The notes under the pieces are model-generated. The model saw only the letters and a program-made list of their open reading frames with translations. It searched no databases and was not told where the DNA came from. Made by a program: the position numbers and the translations under genes. A DNA stretch of 64,000 nt from Eupeodes corollae (taxonomy: Eukaryota > Arthropoda > Insecta > Diptera > Syrphidae): the NCBI RefSeq assembly GCF_945859685.1, contig NC_079149.1, positions 19,999,118 through 20,063,117 on the forward strand, given 5' to 3'. Positions 46,586-59,235 of the stretch are shown piece after piece; position 1 is the first letter of the stretch; every line of letters starts with the position of its first letter.

Positions 46586-47560
46586 CGAATTGGCTTAAAA
46601 CTTTGATTTCCAAATTTGAAGTCAACCAACCTAATGCCTAGGGTTGAAAGGGCCAGGACAGACAGGCAGTTGGATGCAATCTTAAGTACAAATGTAAGCT
46701 TACTTATCAAACAATTTTCTTCGAAGAAGGTTTTAGGAAAATAGTTTAGTTTGACCAAAGATGTAAACTTTTTAGGTACCTATTAGAAAATCTTTTGATT
46801 CGGACATGGTAAAAACGAATTGAGATAGTTTTTTTCGATTTGGAAAATCTTGAGTCTTGATTTCTCTTTTGTTTAAAATTTAGTAATTTATTTGAGAAAT
46901 TTAAACTAAAAGCCAAATTCTTGTTTTACAGAACATTTGGAAAAGTATCTTAAGTCAACTTAATTCAATTTATGTTTGCTAATTTTCTAAGAATCGTTAA
47001 ATTTTAACTGTGCGTAGTTGTACGCAAAATATCTTAGACGTAAGATATTTTGCATGATACAAAAAGAAAGACGAGTTATAATACAGAAACAAATTGAATT
47101 CGTCGTAGGTCGACTTAAGATATGGACAGAATAACCCGAACTCATTCATTTTGACATTTTAATTTCACGAATGCATTACTTGCTATAAAGTACCTAAACG
47201 TGATTGAAAAGTAGTAGAACTTATTTGTTCCAGACTAAAGACCACAATTCTTTAAATGAAGCCTTCAAATTTAAAGTGCTCTGAGTTTAGCTTGAAAACA
47301 GCCACCAAAATTTAAAATTAAAACGTTTCGTTCCTTTAAATGCAAAATAGGATGTGCTCTGGTGTAGGATACCGGGAAAAATGTACTCCAACTTCCCCTA
47401 AACTAACAAGCAGAAAGGGAGACATAAACAAAAACAATTCAGTCAGTCAAGTCAACCAGCCTACAACTGTCACATGGGCAACAAATAATATCAGACCCAA
47501 AAGAACAACGTTGGTTATTAGGTTTGGGGGATTGAGACTCTTTAAGAAATAACAACAAAA
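46586..47560. other. Unassigned AT-rich DNA
   Basis: No feature recognised. Confidence 0.4.
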
Positions 47561-48560
47561 CCAAACAAAAATCACTAACAATAACATCCGTTTGACATAT
47601 TTACGATGTGATTTTTATTTCCCTCTGGAACGCTCGTTGGCTGCTGATGACTGATACTACTTATGCGCTACAGTCCCAAATAATATGGGTGGTCTGTGTG
47701 ATGGCCTGACGATGCTAAAGTCTTATATAAAATTCACCGGCCGGCGGCGGCGATCGTCCGTTTGTATGTTCGTCCATATTAACGTCTATTGCAAGAAAAA
47801 TGATGCAAGTCTATCGCTTAGTAAAACAACAACAATAACAACAAAATAAATTTTGAGTTAGATCGATGGCCATCAAAGAAACGTTATAACTGGCAAAGGA
47901 AACTTTCTCGTAACAAATCGCATACTAATTTCCCGTTTGATCTTGAGTCTTGCGAAAGTTATAAGTTTGATGCGAACAGCACAGCACACCGCACCGTGTG
48001 GAAGTGGTGGGCGTTCGCGCATCCATCTGAATCACGTTTTTCCTCCAGTTGCACTTAGTATCTGATGCATGCATCTTTCGCATCACACAACAACAAGTAT
48101 CTAATGCGCCACCGAAATAATAATAAAAAAATAATGTTTAAAAGTCGTTTCAAATGCCAAAAGGGAACAGGTATCCCAAGCGCAGCGCCATCATCCCGAT
48201 AACATATCCTTATCTCGCAGTGATTTCTCGAGAAGAAAAAAAAAAAACGTCACGAAAAAGTGGGGTAATTGTGACCGTGATTTTTCAGCACGATTTTCCC
48301 TCCACCACCATCGCATCGTCACCGTCATCATCATCAACGGTACTAGTCTTTCGCAAAATTAGGTTTAAAGCCTTGAGATCGTTTAGTCAAATAAATCATC
48401 TGTATGGACGATTTTTCAAGAAATTCTACCAACCAGAGACTACAAACTAAGACTATTTGACAGCAGCTTGAGCTGTACTTACGATCCGTGTAGTTTAAAC
48501 GATTGAAAAGGAAAACGTTAATTTATCAGAAGTCGCATCTGGTGGATGGCGGGTTTGAAA
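47560..48560. other. Less AT-rich, apparently single-copy island
   Basis: Composition is richer in G and C than the surroundings ('ccggccggcggcggcgatcg' near 47738, 'ccaccaccatcgcatcgtc' near 48302) and contains CAA-rich simple stretches (47827-47850, 48560-48600). A 98-codon plus-strand frame (48154-48450) has no domain and is not called. No repeats shared with the rest of the window. Possible untranslated exon or regulatory sequence of a neighbouring gene. Confidence 0.4.
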
Positions 48561-49455
48561 AGCAACAACAACAACAAAAAAAACAACAACAATCTCCATC
48601 AAAAAATTTCAAATTGTTTGGTTTTTATAAATGACATTTTGAATGTCAGTTGTTATTTTATTCGCCATGAGACAGAGACGCCACAAAAAACAGTTGTTAA
48701 GTAGAAGTACTAAGTTGTACTAAATAACACTGACAGTGACTTTGACTTAAGTAGGTAAGGTACACACTACACAAACGAGATGAGCATATTATCAGAGCTT
48801 AAGTGAGGCTGACACATCTTTTTTATGAGTAATTACACGCGGAATAATTTATGGTTTACAGGCTACACACATTATTGGCGCTGTGTTCGCTACTTAAAAG
48901 ATGCAGCAACAGCAAATGACAGAAGGAAAGTGCAAGGCAAAATGATTTGACCTACAGAAATATTTTTTTGTTAGATCGAGAGACCATGAACTTGACATAA
49001 ATTTCCCAAAGAGCCAAATGACAAAAATGTAATCAACGAGAAATTTTAAATTTAAGTTTTTTCTTTTTATATGATTCGGCGAGGATGACCGGAACAAGAA
49101 TTTAGAGGAGGTTTTGAAAAATTCTATGTATTAAACTCAATAGAATATAAAACTACGATTTGTGGATATGCTTAAAAAAGAAGAAGAAATGTTGACTAAT
49201 TATTGAAATATTTAGTAAATGTGGGCTTAGATAGAAAAGAAAAATGTTCCAAATAATAAACTTATTAGAATTTTATAATTGAGATTGGCGCAAAATTTTA
49301 AAGAGGGAAATGGAAGGGAAGGTGCAAGTATAACCATATACTGGATTATTATATTTCCGACAGTGAAATAGAAAAACCAAACAGGTTAAGACATTTTATT
49401 TTAACAAGGGTTAAAACTTTTTATATGAAGATAAGATGGTTTTTATTTTAGTACA
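48561..49455. other. Unassigned DNA
   Basis: Grades from the previous island into AT-rich sequence; no feature recognised. Confidence 0.4.
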
Positions 49456-49456
49456 G

Positions 49457-50595
49457 CTGGGCCCTGTTTCACCCATAACGTTTCACTTTGCACTTTTAAT
49501 TTGCACTTGCACTTGCACTTTTACTTTGTAAAAAACGCATCAATAAACTTAAATTTGCAAAGTTCAAATTCTTTTCTTAAAAGTGAAAAGTTTTCATATT
49601 TTGCAATAAACATTTCTAAATTATATTTAGAAAATTTGGAAAGCTTTCAAGTAAAATGCAAAGACAAATTTGTATTTTCAAATAAGAGTTTGCTTCGAAA
49701 AGATGTCGAAAAAAATATGAACCGTTTTGAAAATGAAGAATTAAATGATAGTTTACAGGATAATGGACATAGGATTTTTTTTTTGACGAATATTTACTAA
49801 TTTGCCAAAGAACGGAAATTTTAAATTTTAGGGTTAACGCATTAATTCATATTAGTTTCAAAAATGTCTGATTTTGTAGAGGGTTTCTTATCCATCTTTC
49901 AATAGAATTTAACATTTTATAGCAAACAAAGGTTCCTTTGGAAAAGCTGTTGTAAGTAAAACTAAGAAGTCGAAAATAGTGACCAAAGAGTTTGATATCG
50001 AAAACATTTTTTTTTGACAAAAGAGAGTTTTCGCAGCACAATCGATTTTGTTCTGTTTAAAACTACTAATAAACAAGAATTCAATAGCAAATCGAATATG
50101 TACTTAAGTCCATTGAAACAATTTTTGTGTTCACAAAATGTGGGAATGGATTCCAATATCACGGAGTTGCATCTATGCACGGAATAAGCAAATATGATCA
50201 TTGATGAATTTCTCTCTAACACCATTTGCTGGGCACAACATTTCTTAGATAGAGCCTCGAAAATTTGTTCCCAAGGAAAATTTCTTTGTAGCTCGATGTG
50301 GTGACAGTACCATGACAGATATTAATTCAACAGTTTTTTTCATTGCATATTTGATCTTAAAAAACACAATCTAATATTTACTTTGCAACTTTTCAAAAAA
50401 AATGAATTTCAAAATTGTATTTTAAACTGATGCAGGCTTTTACTTTTCACTTTTTAAATAAAGCCTAAAAAAATTGGAAAATGAAAAGTCTTTTTACTTT
50501 GCAAATTTTGTAAAACACTTTGCGCTTTAATTTGCATGATATTATTTTCTTTTGAAAGTTGCGAAGTTAAAAGGAAAAGGTGTTTGGTGAAATAG
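49457..50595. mobile_element. Terminal-inverted-repeat element, about 1.1 kb, superfamily unknown
   Basis: Left end CTGGGCCCTGTTTCACCC; complement of right end GCCTATTTCACCAAACACC. Both are followed by matching subterminal words built of TTTGCAC/TTTGCAA and ACTTTT (49485-49530 and 50480-50540), so the inverted repeats are long but imperfect. TACAG flanks both sides (49452-49456 and 50599-50603). Minus-strand open frames (50225-49962 and 50041-49847) read as one broken frame (EQIFEALSKKCCAQQMVLER ... AFPKEPLFAIK) that I cannot assign; they could be transposase remains. Confidence 0.6.
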
Positions 50596-50599
50596 GCTA

Positions 50600-50980
50600 C
50601 AGGTATGTCGATAGATATCAATATTTTTAAGTTAATGAAATGTTTTATGTATGAAATACGAATTTAATAAATATGAGCCCATATAAATATTTGATATAAA
50701 AAGATGTTGAAAACCTAAAATAATTCACACAGAAATTGAAGGTTAAATGGATTGTTTTCAGGAAATGTAAGTCACCTGTTCAGTAATGAGACTAAAGTTA
50801 TTTCTGAATTAGACGAACCCTTCTGATATTTCAGTTGAGCATTTCAAATTTCTGGCGAAAAAACTAAAACAAAATCGTTCAACAACAATTACTTAGGACC
50901 AATTGTCTAAATTCAACAGATGTTTTAGTAAAGTTCCTAAAACAGAGATGTCAAATTTGAATTTTATTTGGTGACATTAA
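50600..50980. other. AT-rich DNA without recognised feature
   Basis: Nothing recognised. Confidence 0.4.
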
Positions 50981-50984
50981 AATT

Positions 50985-51270
50985 GGGTGATTTTTATTTT
51001 TTTAATCAAAATTTTTGGAGATTTTGCTTTTTTAAATACGAAAATCCTGACTTTGAATAAATTCACTGTACCCGTAGCGTAGCAGTGTTAACGAAGTCAA
51101 ATATTATAAAATAATGGGTTCGTCTTTTTGGCAGCTGTCACTTGATTTATACTTGATTTGGGTGTCCTTTTATAATGAACACACTTACTCCTGAAAAACG
51201 ATTGCAAATTTATTATTCGGCGTGTTATTGCTGGCATACGCTCATTTCGGACAACTTGCCGATGGCAAAC
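50985..51270 (+). pseudogene. Mariner-type element 5' fragment, probable
   Basis: GGGTGATTTTTATTTTTTTA at 50985 resembles the left terminal repeat of the 26.55 kb element, and the frame opened by the ATG at 51175 reads MNTLTPEKRLQI, close to MNRLTNEQRLPI of the intact frame. Similarity is lost after about a dozen residues. The rest of the element is absent. Confidence 0.55.
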
Positions 51271-53110
51271 CTTTTTTTATAAGAACGCCAAATTCTAAGC
51301 AATTTTAAATAACAAAATATCTAATTTTAAAGAAAATTTGTTTGTAAAATTTGTGTGGGACATATTTTTAATGAAACTTTTACTTTTTTTTTTGGAACAA
51401 ATGATTTTTAGACAAATAAATAAGAAAATCGTGACTGTATAAACTTTTCTTAAAGGTGTTTAAATCGTAAAAGAGTTATTACTAGAATTACATTCTAAAA
51501 ATTTTCTTGAGTTAAATTAAGGATGTAACCCATTTTATGAAAAAAATATTAAACATAGAAGAAGATTATTTTATTAAAATTTAGTAGGTAAACAATTATT
51601 TTAAGAGATTTAAAAACGATTCCATGTTTTAAAACCATCATTGTAAGACAATTTTAACTAACAAAAAAAAATATTAGGACTAAACTTGTTGGATGTATTA
51701 ACTTAACAAATGATTTGTAGTCGAACTGCTATTTTAGAATTGTCAGATTTTAGTTTGCAAACTAAATGTCCCAAAACTGCAAAAATTGTTCAAAACTTTA
51801 TAAAAAATACAAGGAATTGGTATCTGTAAAAATAAATACCATAAACCAACACATAAAATTTTAAGAAAATTCGTCAGAAGTTGTTTGTCAAAAATTTTTG
51901 GAACATGGAAGAACTAATTGATTAGATGTACAAACAGTTATCAGTCGTACTGGGTTTTTAAAATTTTTAGATTCAAACTCTGGTGGGAAAACTACCGTAC
52001 ACTTTTTTAGTTGCTAATAAAAAAAAACAGTTACTGTACTAATTTTGTTTAAAGTTGTATAAACTTGTACAAACAATTGCAACTATCAGAAAAAAAATAG
52101 TAAAAAGTGCAATTGCGACTTCTTAGGAATGTTTTCAGATAGAGGTGTTTTTTAAAAGTCATTAAATAGTTATATATTAATTAGTAATGAAATATTTCAA
52201 GTAAATAAAAACAGTATTTTAATAACATAAATTTTTTAATACAAATTTCTGAGTTTTTGCGATTAATTAAGACATGTCTTTGGAAGTAAATAAAATTTAC
52301 AGATTCCCGAAAACCAACTTTTGGGAATTTGGGTTTTAGGGATATTGGATATTTGGGATTTTGGCTTTTTGCGATTGGGTCCCTCTCCCGTTTGAAAAAC
52401 TATTAATATAAAATTAGAAGAAAATCTACTTTTTCGTTTTTGGCTCTCAAAAATAAAGCCAGATTTGATTCGCTAAAATCAACATAAACATTATAACACA
52501 AAGTTAATGAAATCTTTAAAAATGTTAAGTATTCTTTTCTGAAAGCTTCTGTTCCGGGAAAAAGCATTTTAAAACATCAATACATATTTAAGAGTTTCAG
52601 AAAATTGTTGGTAGTATTTTTTGACAACTTTTAAAATATTCTTGATAAATATTTTTTTTAAATTTAAATTTTTCTACAAAACTTATTTGACCAATAATTA
52701 AAAGTATTTGGTAACATTTCCGCTAATTTTGGCTTATTTCCCAAATAAATTTCCGGTATTTTTTTAATTGTTAGAAACATGGCGTTGACATTTTTTCGAC
52801 ACAAAATTCTAGCTACATATGTTTATTTCAAGTTCTCCATTATTTAAGCAAGGAGAAAAACTATACAATTTTTCTCTTTTCACTACCAAAGGTAAATTTT
52901 CAACAAAATAACTAAAACCATATATTAATGTTGATTTTTTTAAATGAAATTCGAATCATTTTTGGCATAGCTTAAAAAATAAACTGGTTATAAAACTTAA
53001 GATTAAAATTTGTATCTTCATAAAAAATTGGACACAAATTAATTGGACCGTTACAAGTAAGAAATTTAATATTTTCCTTAAATATATTTCTTAATAAATT
53101 AACCCTTTTA
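51270..53110. other. Unassigned AT-rich DNA
   Basis: No feature recognised. Contains several 'gggattttgg' like words near 52320-52380 without clear structure. Confidence 0.4.
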
Positions 53111-53111
53111 A

Positions 53112-53205
53112 TGGCTCGCAAGCAGGAATGGTTGAGATTTGTGAGTCACTAGGCCCTGGTTTTCTAAGCACTCTTGCGCCACCTAATTTATTTTTTTTTA
53201 AATAA
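53112..53205 (+). repeat. SINE 3' end fragment
   Basis: 'ggaatggttgagatttgtg', 'gtcactaggccctggtttt' and 'ctcttgcgccacctaattta' followed by a T-rich tail; only the last 90 bp of the family. Confidence 0.87.
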
Positions 53206-53345
53206 AAATATCTAGTTTTTGTAAATTCATTTCAACATTAACCTGATCAGTCTTTTGAATAGTGAATATTCAAAAATAAAATGTCACAAATACCGATATA
53301 TGTTAACTAAGTTTTTAAAAACAATCCGAACCTTTTTTCAAAAAA

Positions 53346-54410
53346 GAGGCTGGGATGCGACCCACACTGATAACTTCCCATCCCGTCTGTCGATTTGTCT
53401 CGCTTAAGAATTTGTAGGTTTTCGTGTTGGGTTAAGAAAGTTGTCAGTTGAATTATTCTTAAGAAATTTTAAATTACCAACAATATGTTTTTATGAAAAG
53501 AAATAGTTTAGTTTGAAAATCTAGTTTTGTTAATTTTTTTTCAGTCGAAAAAAAATGTTTAGGAGCATTTCTTTATTTTTACAAATTGGATGAATGAAAT
53601 TAATTTCAAAGATATCAAGGACCGAACATCCATTTTTAAGAAATTTGCGTACTCTTTTTTGCAGATTTTATGAATGTTGGATTTTTATTATTATACTAAA
53701 TATCGAAAACAATATTTTCTGTGAAATAAAAAAAGTTTGAAGACAATATTTTTAATTTTTGAAAAGCTATTTTAGTCGAAAGTAAATTTTTAACAAGTTT
53801 TATTGTTGTTTTTTTTAGGTTTTTAGTTTCTTGTAAAAATACTGTCAATTCGATTTTTCTCAAAAGTCAATTTTTACCAACTTATGTTAAATTTGTTTTA
53901 GGTTTTTAGTTTTTTTGTAAAAAAATTGTCAATTCGATTTTACTGAATGCTAAAAACGTTATTTTTTGTTGCACAAAATTGATTTGGAGATGAAATAATT
54001 TTTATTTGTTAAATACTCGAGGTGAACATTTGTTTACAGTTTTTTTGATTTCTAAAAACAACCGTTAACTGGATTTTTTTCGAAAAAATATATTCGATTG
54101 GTATCACGTTACAATATATAATATAAAATTTAATTCAAATCTCTAGCGTTAATGGATCGTGAGATATGTTAACCAAAATGTTCGCCTATTTTTAAACTGC
54201 TATAGTAAAAAAAACACCCACGCAATTTTCTTGAGAGACCTTTCGGTATCTTTCTGCATTATTATCTGTATAAAAAAGTTTATTTCAAGTCGATATCTCT
54301 TCTGGTTCTTGAGCTATGGACGACTCTATTGATCTTGAAACGTCGAAAAAATTTTAAATTTTCAATTTGACAAATCGGGCCCATTACAATAACTTCCTAT
54401 GGGAAGTTAA
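53346..54410 (+). repeat. Repeat family R, copy R6, with internal deletions
   Basis: Starts GAGGCTGGGATGCGACC after a run of A and ends AACTTCCTATGGGAAGTTAA, the best terminal hairpin in the window. The monomer region is shortened, and the segment carrying the GTACGGAC tract is deleted: 'gagctatggacgac' joins directly to 'tctattgatcttgaaacgtcg' near 54315. Confidence 0.88.
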
Positions 54411-56415
54411 AAATGCAAAAATAAAATGGTTCTGAGGAAAACCTTAAAGGCTTAATTTGTACCCGTTTTTAATTGATTAAAAAAACTCGAACTTATCTTT
54501 TAATTAACTCTGATTATAAATGTTACAAAATTTTCTAAACAATTTACTACAAATAATGATTTTTTTCTCCTCACAATTACAAGCTACAAGTTTTTGCTGA
54601 CGTAAAATTATTTAACAATATTTTATTTTATATTTTTTCACATAAATAATAAACTTAGTAACTACCTGATGCCCACAAAGTATCTATTTTTATGAATCTA
54701 ATAAAGTAAAGTGAATGTCACTGCAACTTTTTGTTATTGTTGCAATCTTTATCTTAGCACGATCGTTCTTCTGTGATTATCTAACAGCATATCCGAGTCA
54801 TAATACCATTTTTATCAAAATAACAAGTTTACAAAATTCTTCCCATCATTTCGTCGCCATCGTTTGTAAATAAATCAATAAAATGTCATATCAAGTAGGA
54901 GAATTTAATTAATACCACTTTATAGATGTTTATTTCTCGTATAAGTTATGTTATGTTATGTTATGCATTCTGATTGACAAGTCTATAAATGTACATATGT
55001 AAATCAACGTTCCTGTATCTTGCTTGAATATTGTGGTCGATGCTAGAGAATGGCATTATTTTACATGATTCTATTAATACGCTAATAATTACTATCTATT
55101 ATTTTTTTTATTAATTCGCTTCGAAAAAAAGTGTACGTAAACAAATAAAGCAAAACATCATAACTCGTTCAACACTCGAAGTGCATATGTAGCGATGCAC
55201 ATAGTAATAATTATTATTGTCGGCTTCAAATAAAATTGCAACCGTTACCTACACTTTTATTCGATTCCATTCGATTCGAAACGAAATTTAATCCATGTAG
55301 AAAAATTCTTAAGCGCGGAGTGCACACTCAGCAAAAAAATTCAAACAAATATTTCAACTCATGTTTTAACCACAAAAATATTGAAGCATCTTTCAAGATT
55401 GTAAGATATTCCGTTACAGACAAAAAGGGAGATACTCGTATGCATACAGAAAATGTATCTAGATATAAAAACACCATCATCGACGACAACTGGCAAAAGC
55501 ATCATGGCGCATAGCTTTGACTTTGTTTCCTATTTCTAACGGTTACATATCATACGGCGCACTATCTAATTGCCCCATTAACATATTGTCAAATTAAGGG
55601 ATGCAGAAAATCCACACCAAGAATTTCAAACATCTTAATTTCTATTTCTCTCACTGGCTTCATCACATTTTTTAAATCTTACCTGAAATCCGTTTATATC
55701 TATTTGTCTATTTTTTGGTATTTGTGATGAAATGTCAATTGAGACGCACTCGTATCTAATGTCAAATTAACACTTTTAGCTGTCAAATATGGTATTTTGA
55801 TTTTGTTTTGTTCTTTTTTTTCAAATAGTTATCACAAAATACCGCTTGAGGGCGCAACACGTGTAGAACGATGCAAGCAAGGATTTCCGATTCACAATAT
55901 TATTATTCCTCAAACAAAAGCCACCACATCGATTCAAGCCGCACAACAAACTGATCTCATTGATTATGGTGCCAGGCCGGAGCCAAACGTCAGTTGTAAG
56001 ATTGCAAAAATAAAAACAAAAGCTAACAACTAAAACATCAAGCAACAACATCAACACAAAATGCAAAAATAAAAACCTAAAGCAGACATAGGCAGCGTTG
56101 CCAAGATGTTGATAAAAAAAAAAACGGAATACAAATGTCAAATCAATAAAATGTCGAATAATTTGAAATTTAATTTTTCTAAGTTTGAAATGTCATAATT
56201 ATTTTTGTTTTTATTTTCTATGTTTTAATTTTTGTGGGCTGTAAATGTAAAGATTGTACCACACATCCTGTGCAAGTTTTTCTAATAAGGGGTTTCATTT
56301 TAAAAACTCTATTATTTGGACAGGCTTTAGTTGTGAAGGTGTCATATTTTAACATTTGAATATTAAAACTCAGGTCATTTCTTAATATAAATTCACAACA
56401 AAAATGGTTAACATT
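54411..56415. other. Unassigned DNA
   Basis: A TTATG microsatellite at 54946-54965. Two open frames of 78-106 codons on opposite strands at 55797-56141 overlap each other and show no domain. No element recognised. Confidence 0.4.
54946..54965 (+). repeat. (TTATG)4 microsatellite
   Basis: Four perfect TTATG units. Confidence 0.9.
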
Positions 56416-56419
56416 TTGA

Positions 56420-56695
56420 AATCATAGTTCGTTAGAGCAATTTTACAGAAAAGTTCCTGACGATTTTATTTCTCAAAGAAGTGAACATAATTGGCCAACA
56501 GACAGTTTCTGGTTTAACAACTTTAGACTTTTTTCATTGGGGACCCGTGATAGTCAGATATATACTCATGCTTAACAATCGATTCAAAACCCTTGAGATG
56601 AAATTCATAAAGTAATAAGGGACAAATTCCTGAAGTTGTATAATAATTTGAAAATGAAAACTCCCTACAAATATGGTTTAAACATAAGAAGTTTT
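56420..56695 (+). pseudogene. Degraded mariner-type transposase, C-terminal fragment
   Basis: One frame reads VPDDFISQRSEHNWPTDSFW, FNNFRLFSLGTRDSQIYTHA, a stop, then KVIRDKFLKLYNNL. It aligns in order with the mariner segment 'ISRNGPVNWPPRSCDLTPLDFFLWGY' that surrounds the third catalytic aspartate, here changed. Very old; no ends found. Confidence 0.6.
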
Positions 56696-56699
56696 GCAT

Positions 56700-57267
56700 T
56701 TTTGTTTTTAATACCTCTTGACTTCTGGTGTAATTAAAAAAAAAAGGCCTAAAAAAGTACTACAATTTTTAGGAACTGATTTTCAATTCCAATATCTTGA
56801 GAAAAATGATATTGAGCTCGTTCTTATTTAATTTTATTTAATGTATTGTTGTAATTTTTCGTTAAATGGTGTTTTTGCTTATTTTTGCTTAGTCTAACCA
56901 TGGCATGAAACCCTTTTTTTAAAAATACTATAAAATATAGTTATTCATGTCTCATTTTTGCCTTCATTTAATCTTTTATAAGAGTGGTGTTCTGTAGTCC
57001 TCACGTTTAGAACTAGTTACAGAACATTTACAAGCAAAGCATAGAATTATATTTAGTGTAATTTGATTTTAATTAACAAAGTTAAAATAGGAGGTTAGAT
57101 TAAATGGTTTATAAGGATTAAATTATAATATCAGAGTAAAACAGACCGACAATAAATAAGTTACATGGAAATGAAAAACAATTTACAAATTTAAAATAAC
57201 TTTATACTGAGAAAATATTAAAAAATTGTTTTTGCAATACTTTAATTACGTCAACTATTCACAACAC
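56700..57267. other. AT-rich DNA without recognised feature
   Basis: Nothing recognised. Confidence 0.4.
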
Positions 57268-57270
57268 ATT

Positions 57271-57920
57271 AGGCCTTACCAATAATTATTGCCTAAACAA
57301 GCGTTTAGATAAACGCCACGTTAAACTTTAGAGACGAGTTTATTTGTGTGTTAACCAATAACCAAATTAAACACGTCTTTAACTAAACTCTGCTCTATTA
57401 CATTATCTACTACATTTGTTGCCAAACAGACATATGAGTGAATTGCATCGGTATCAAATCTCGCATTATCTAATTGGAAGTCCACTGACAGCATTGCAGA
57501 TATTTCAATGTTCTTTGGGGGGCGTTCACCAGTTTCCTTCTGAAACCGACTAAACTTATTTTGCTCCTGGCTTGCGTTTTTAAGGCAATAGCCAGTGGCA
57601 TTTAACATTTCCTGAATGCTCTGTCAAGCTTATATATATTAAATACTTACAATACAACTTATATATTTAAATAAAAAGAAATTAATCTATTTGTTTATTT
57701 TGATTGCTAATTTTTATGAGCTCACGGTCACAGCCAAAAATAAATTGGCAGCAGATTAAAGAAACATACGAAAAATTTCTTTTCCTGCCAACTGCCAGAA
57801 TGACAGCACAAACATGACGTTAAACCTTAATCACGAAGTTAAACACGCGTTTCGCTACTCTAAAATTTAGAGTGACGTTTAGCGTTAAGCTGACTATTAA
57901 ATTGATTATTGGTATGGTTC
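57271..57920 (-). mobile_element. Small PIF/Harbinger-like element, 650 bp
   Basis: Left end AGGCCTTACCAATAATTATT and complement of right end GAACCATACCAATAATCAAT form imperfect inverted repeats that extend about 60 bp (both reach CTCTAAA/CTTTAGAG and CGTTAAAC-type words). ATT flanks both sides (57268-57270 and 57921-57923), a 3-bp duplication as expected for PIF/Harbinger. It holds part of an accessory protein frame but no transposase, so it is non-autonomous. Confidence 0.72.
57351..57608 (-). pseudogene. Harbinger accessory (Myb/SANT-like) protein fragment, probable
   Basis: 85-codon open frame inside the 57.27-57.92 kb element. It has a basic, glutamine/lysine-rich start (KNASQEQNKFSRFQKETG) followed by ERPPKNIEISAML and NARFDTDAI. 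The order 'R..(K)TGGGPP...' then a hydrophobic helix and 'FDSD' is typical of the region just after the Myb/SANT-like DNA-binding domain of Harbinger-associated proteins; here GGG has become GER. The DNA-binding domain itself is missing, so the frame is a remnant left by internal deletion of a longer element. In complete elements this protein escorts the transposase to the nucleus and DNA. Assignment is by motif memory. Confidence 0.55.
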
Positions 57921-57923
57921 ATT

Positions 57924-59235
57924 GTCTTGAGCAAAAATCAAAATTGTTTTGATTTAATAAACAGTTAACTGCTGAAAAAACCGTTAAAAACCTTACGAAG
58001 AGGTTTGTCTTAAAAATGTTAGTTATTAGTTTGGATTTTCAACTTCCTATAGCTATTTTATTGTTAAGTCTCAAGTTACATGTCTTTAGTTCTGTAATTT
58101 TTTTTGGAGAGGTTTTGTGATTAAATTTCAAATCCTTATTTTATTTTTACAAAATATCCATCAATTCCGAAGCTTAATGTTAAAGGTCAATATTGCCTTG
58201 AACTAGTTTGAAAATTAAAAAGAATGTTGAAGTAAAATTATTGCTAATATTTTACTGTTGCTTTAACCATGTTCACGGTTTTCAGACTCCACAGAGCTAT
58301 GCTTTGTTTTGTTTGATATTTACCAAAAACTAATATTATTTGTAAACATTTCTGAGGAAAGTGTATGAAAATCCGTCAATTCGAAAAACTCTTTCTAAGG
58401 GAAATTTCGAAGAATTGCTGGTTTGTTTTATTTTTACATAGTTAAGAATTACGTTTGATTATTTGAAGTAAATTTTTTTGATACTGTATCTATTGTTTTT
58501 ATTTAACTTAGGAACAAAGTTCCGACTTTGAATCACGCTTAAAATGTACTCCCCACCGACTGTGATGAATTTTGATAGAGACCTTCATTTAAATGGCTTC
58601 AACACTTATTTAAATAGAAAATTTATTTTTGTGTGTCTGTGTGACATTCATGATACATTTAATATACCACGAGTTAGAAAACATTTGGCTTTCCAATAAG
58701 ATCAATATTCTTCAAATGTCGAAATGTCAAATAATACTATCGCTACTGCTGCTTCGGCTAGGAAATTGTAAAACATAACCATCTGTCAGCGTTGTGTTTG
58801 GCGTGTGCAGGAATAAATAAAAACCATATGCTCAAAAACAGGAACTCCACATTTAGTTTTGTTTAAGTCCAGTATCTTCACAGCCTTATTTTGTGTCCCA
58901 TGAGTGGCTTTCTCGCAGTTGTTGCGTGGATAACTAAACAACTTGTTTTTTCACCTTTTGAACATAAGTCACCAACGCTATTCTTTCAGAAAAAGATAGG
59001 TGATTGAACCTGTCGATACTGTTTCCTGTCATCAAAAAAGTCCTTTATTTCCTCCCTGGCATGGATCTTTTGTTTTCGCAGATTTTTTCAAATGTTATGG
59101 AGTCCATTTGGTTCGTACCGATTATTCCTTGATACAAAAGAGGGTTACAAAGATAGACACAAAATTTTATTTAAAAATGTAAAATAAATGAAAACAATAA
59201 GCGTAAAATTTTAAATGATTTAGAAAATTGTTAAA
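57924..59235. other. Unassigned AT-rich DNA
   Basis: No feature recognised. Confidence 0.4.

Noticed and set aside
48154..48450. 98-codon frame in the GC-richer island
   Set aside because: Ser/Thr/Lys-rich low-complexity composition, no domain; kept only as part of the island.
55797..56141. Overlapping 78 and 106 codon frames on opposite strands
   Set aside because: They overlap each other, and neither shows domain features; one is mostly hydrophobic Phe/Leu/Val from T-rich sequence.
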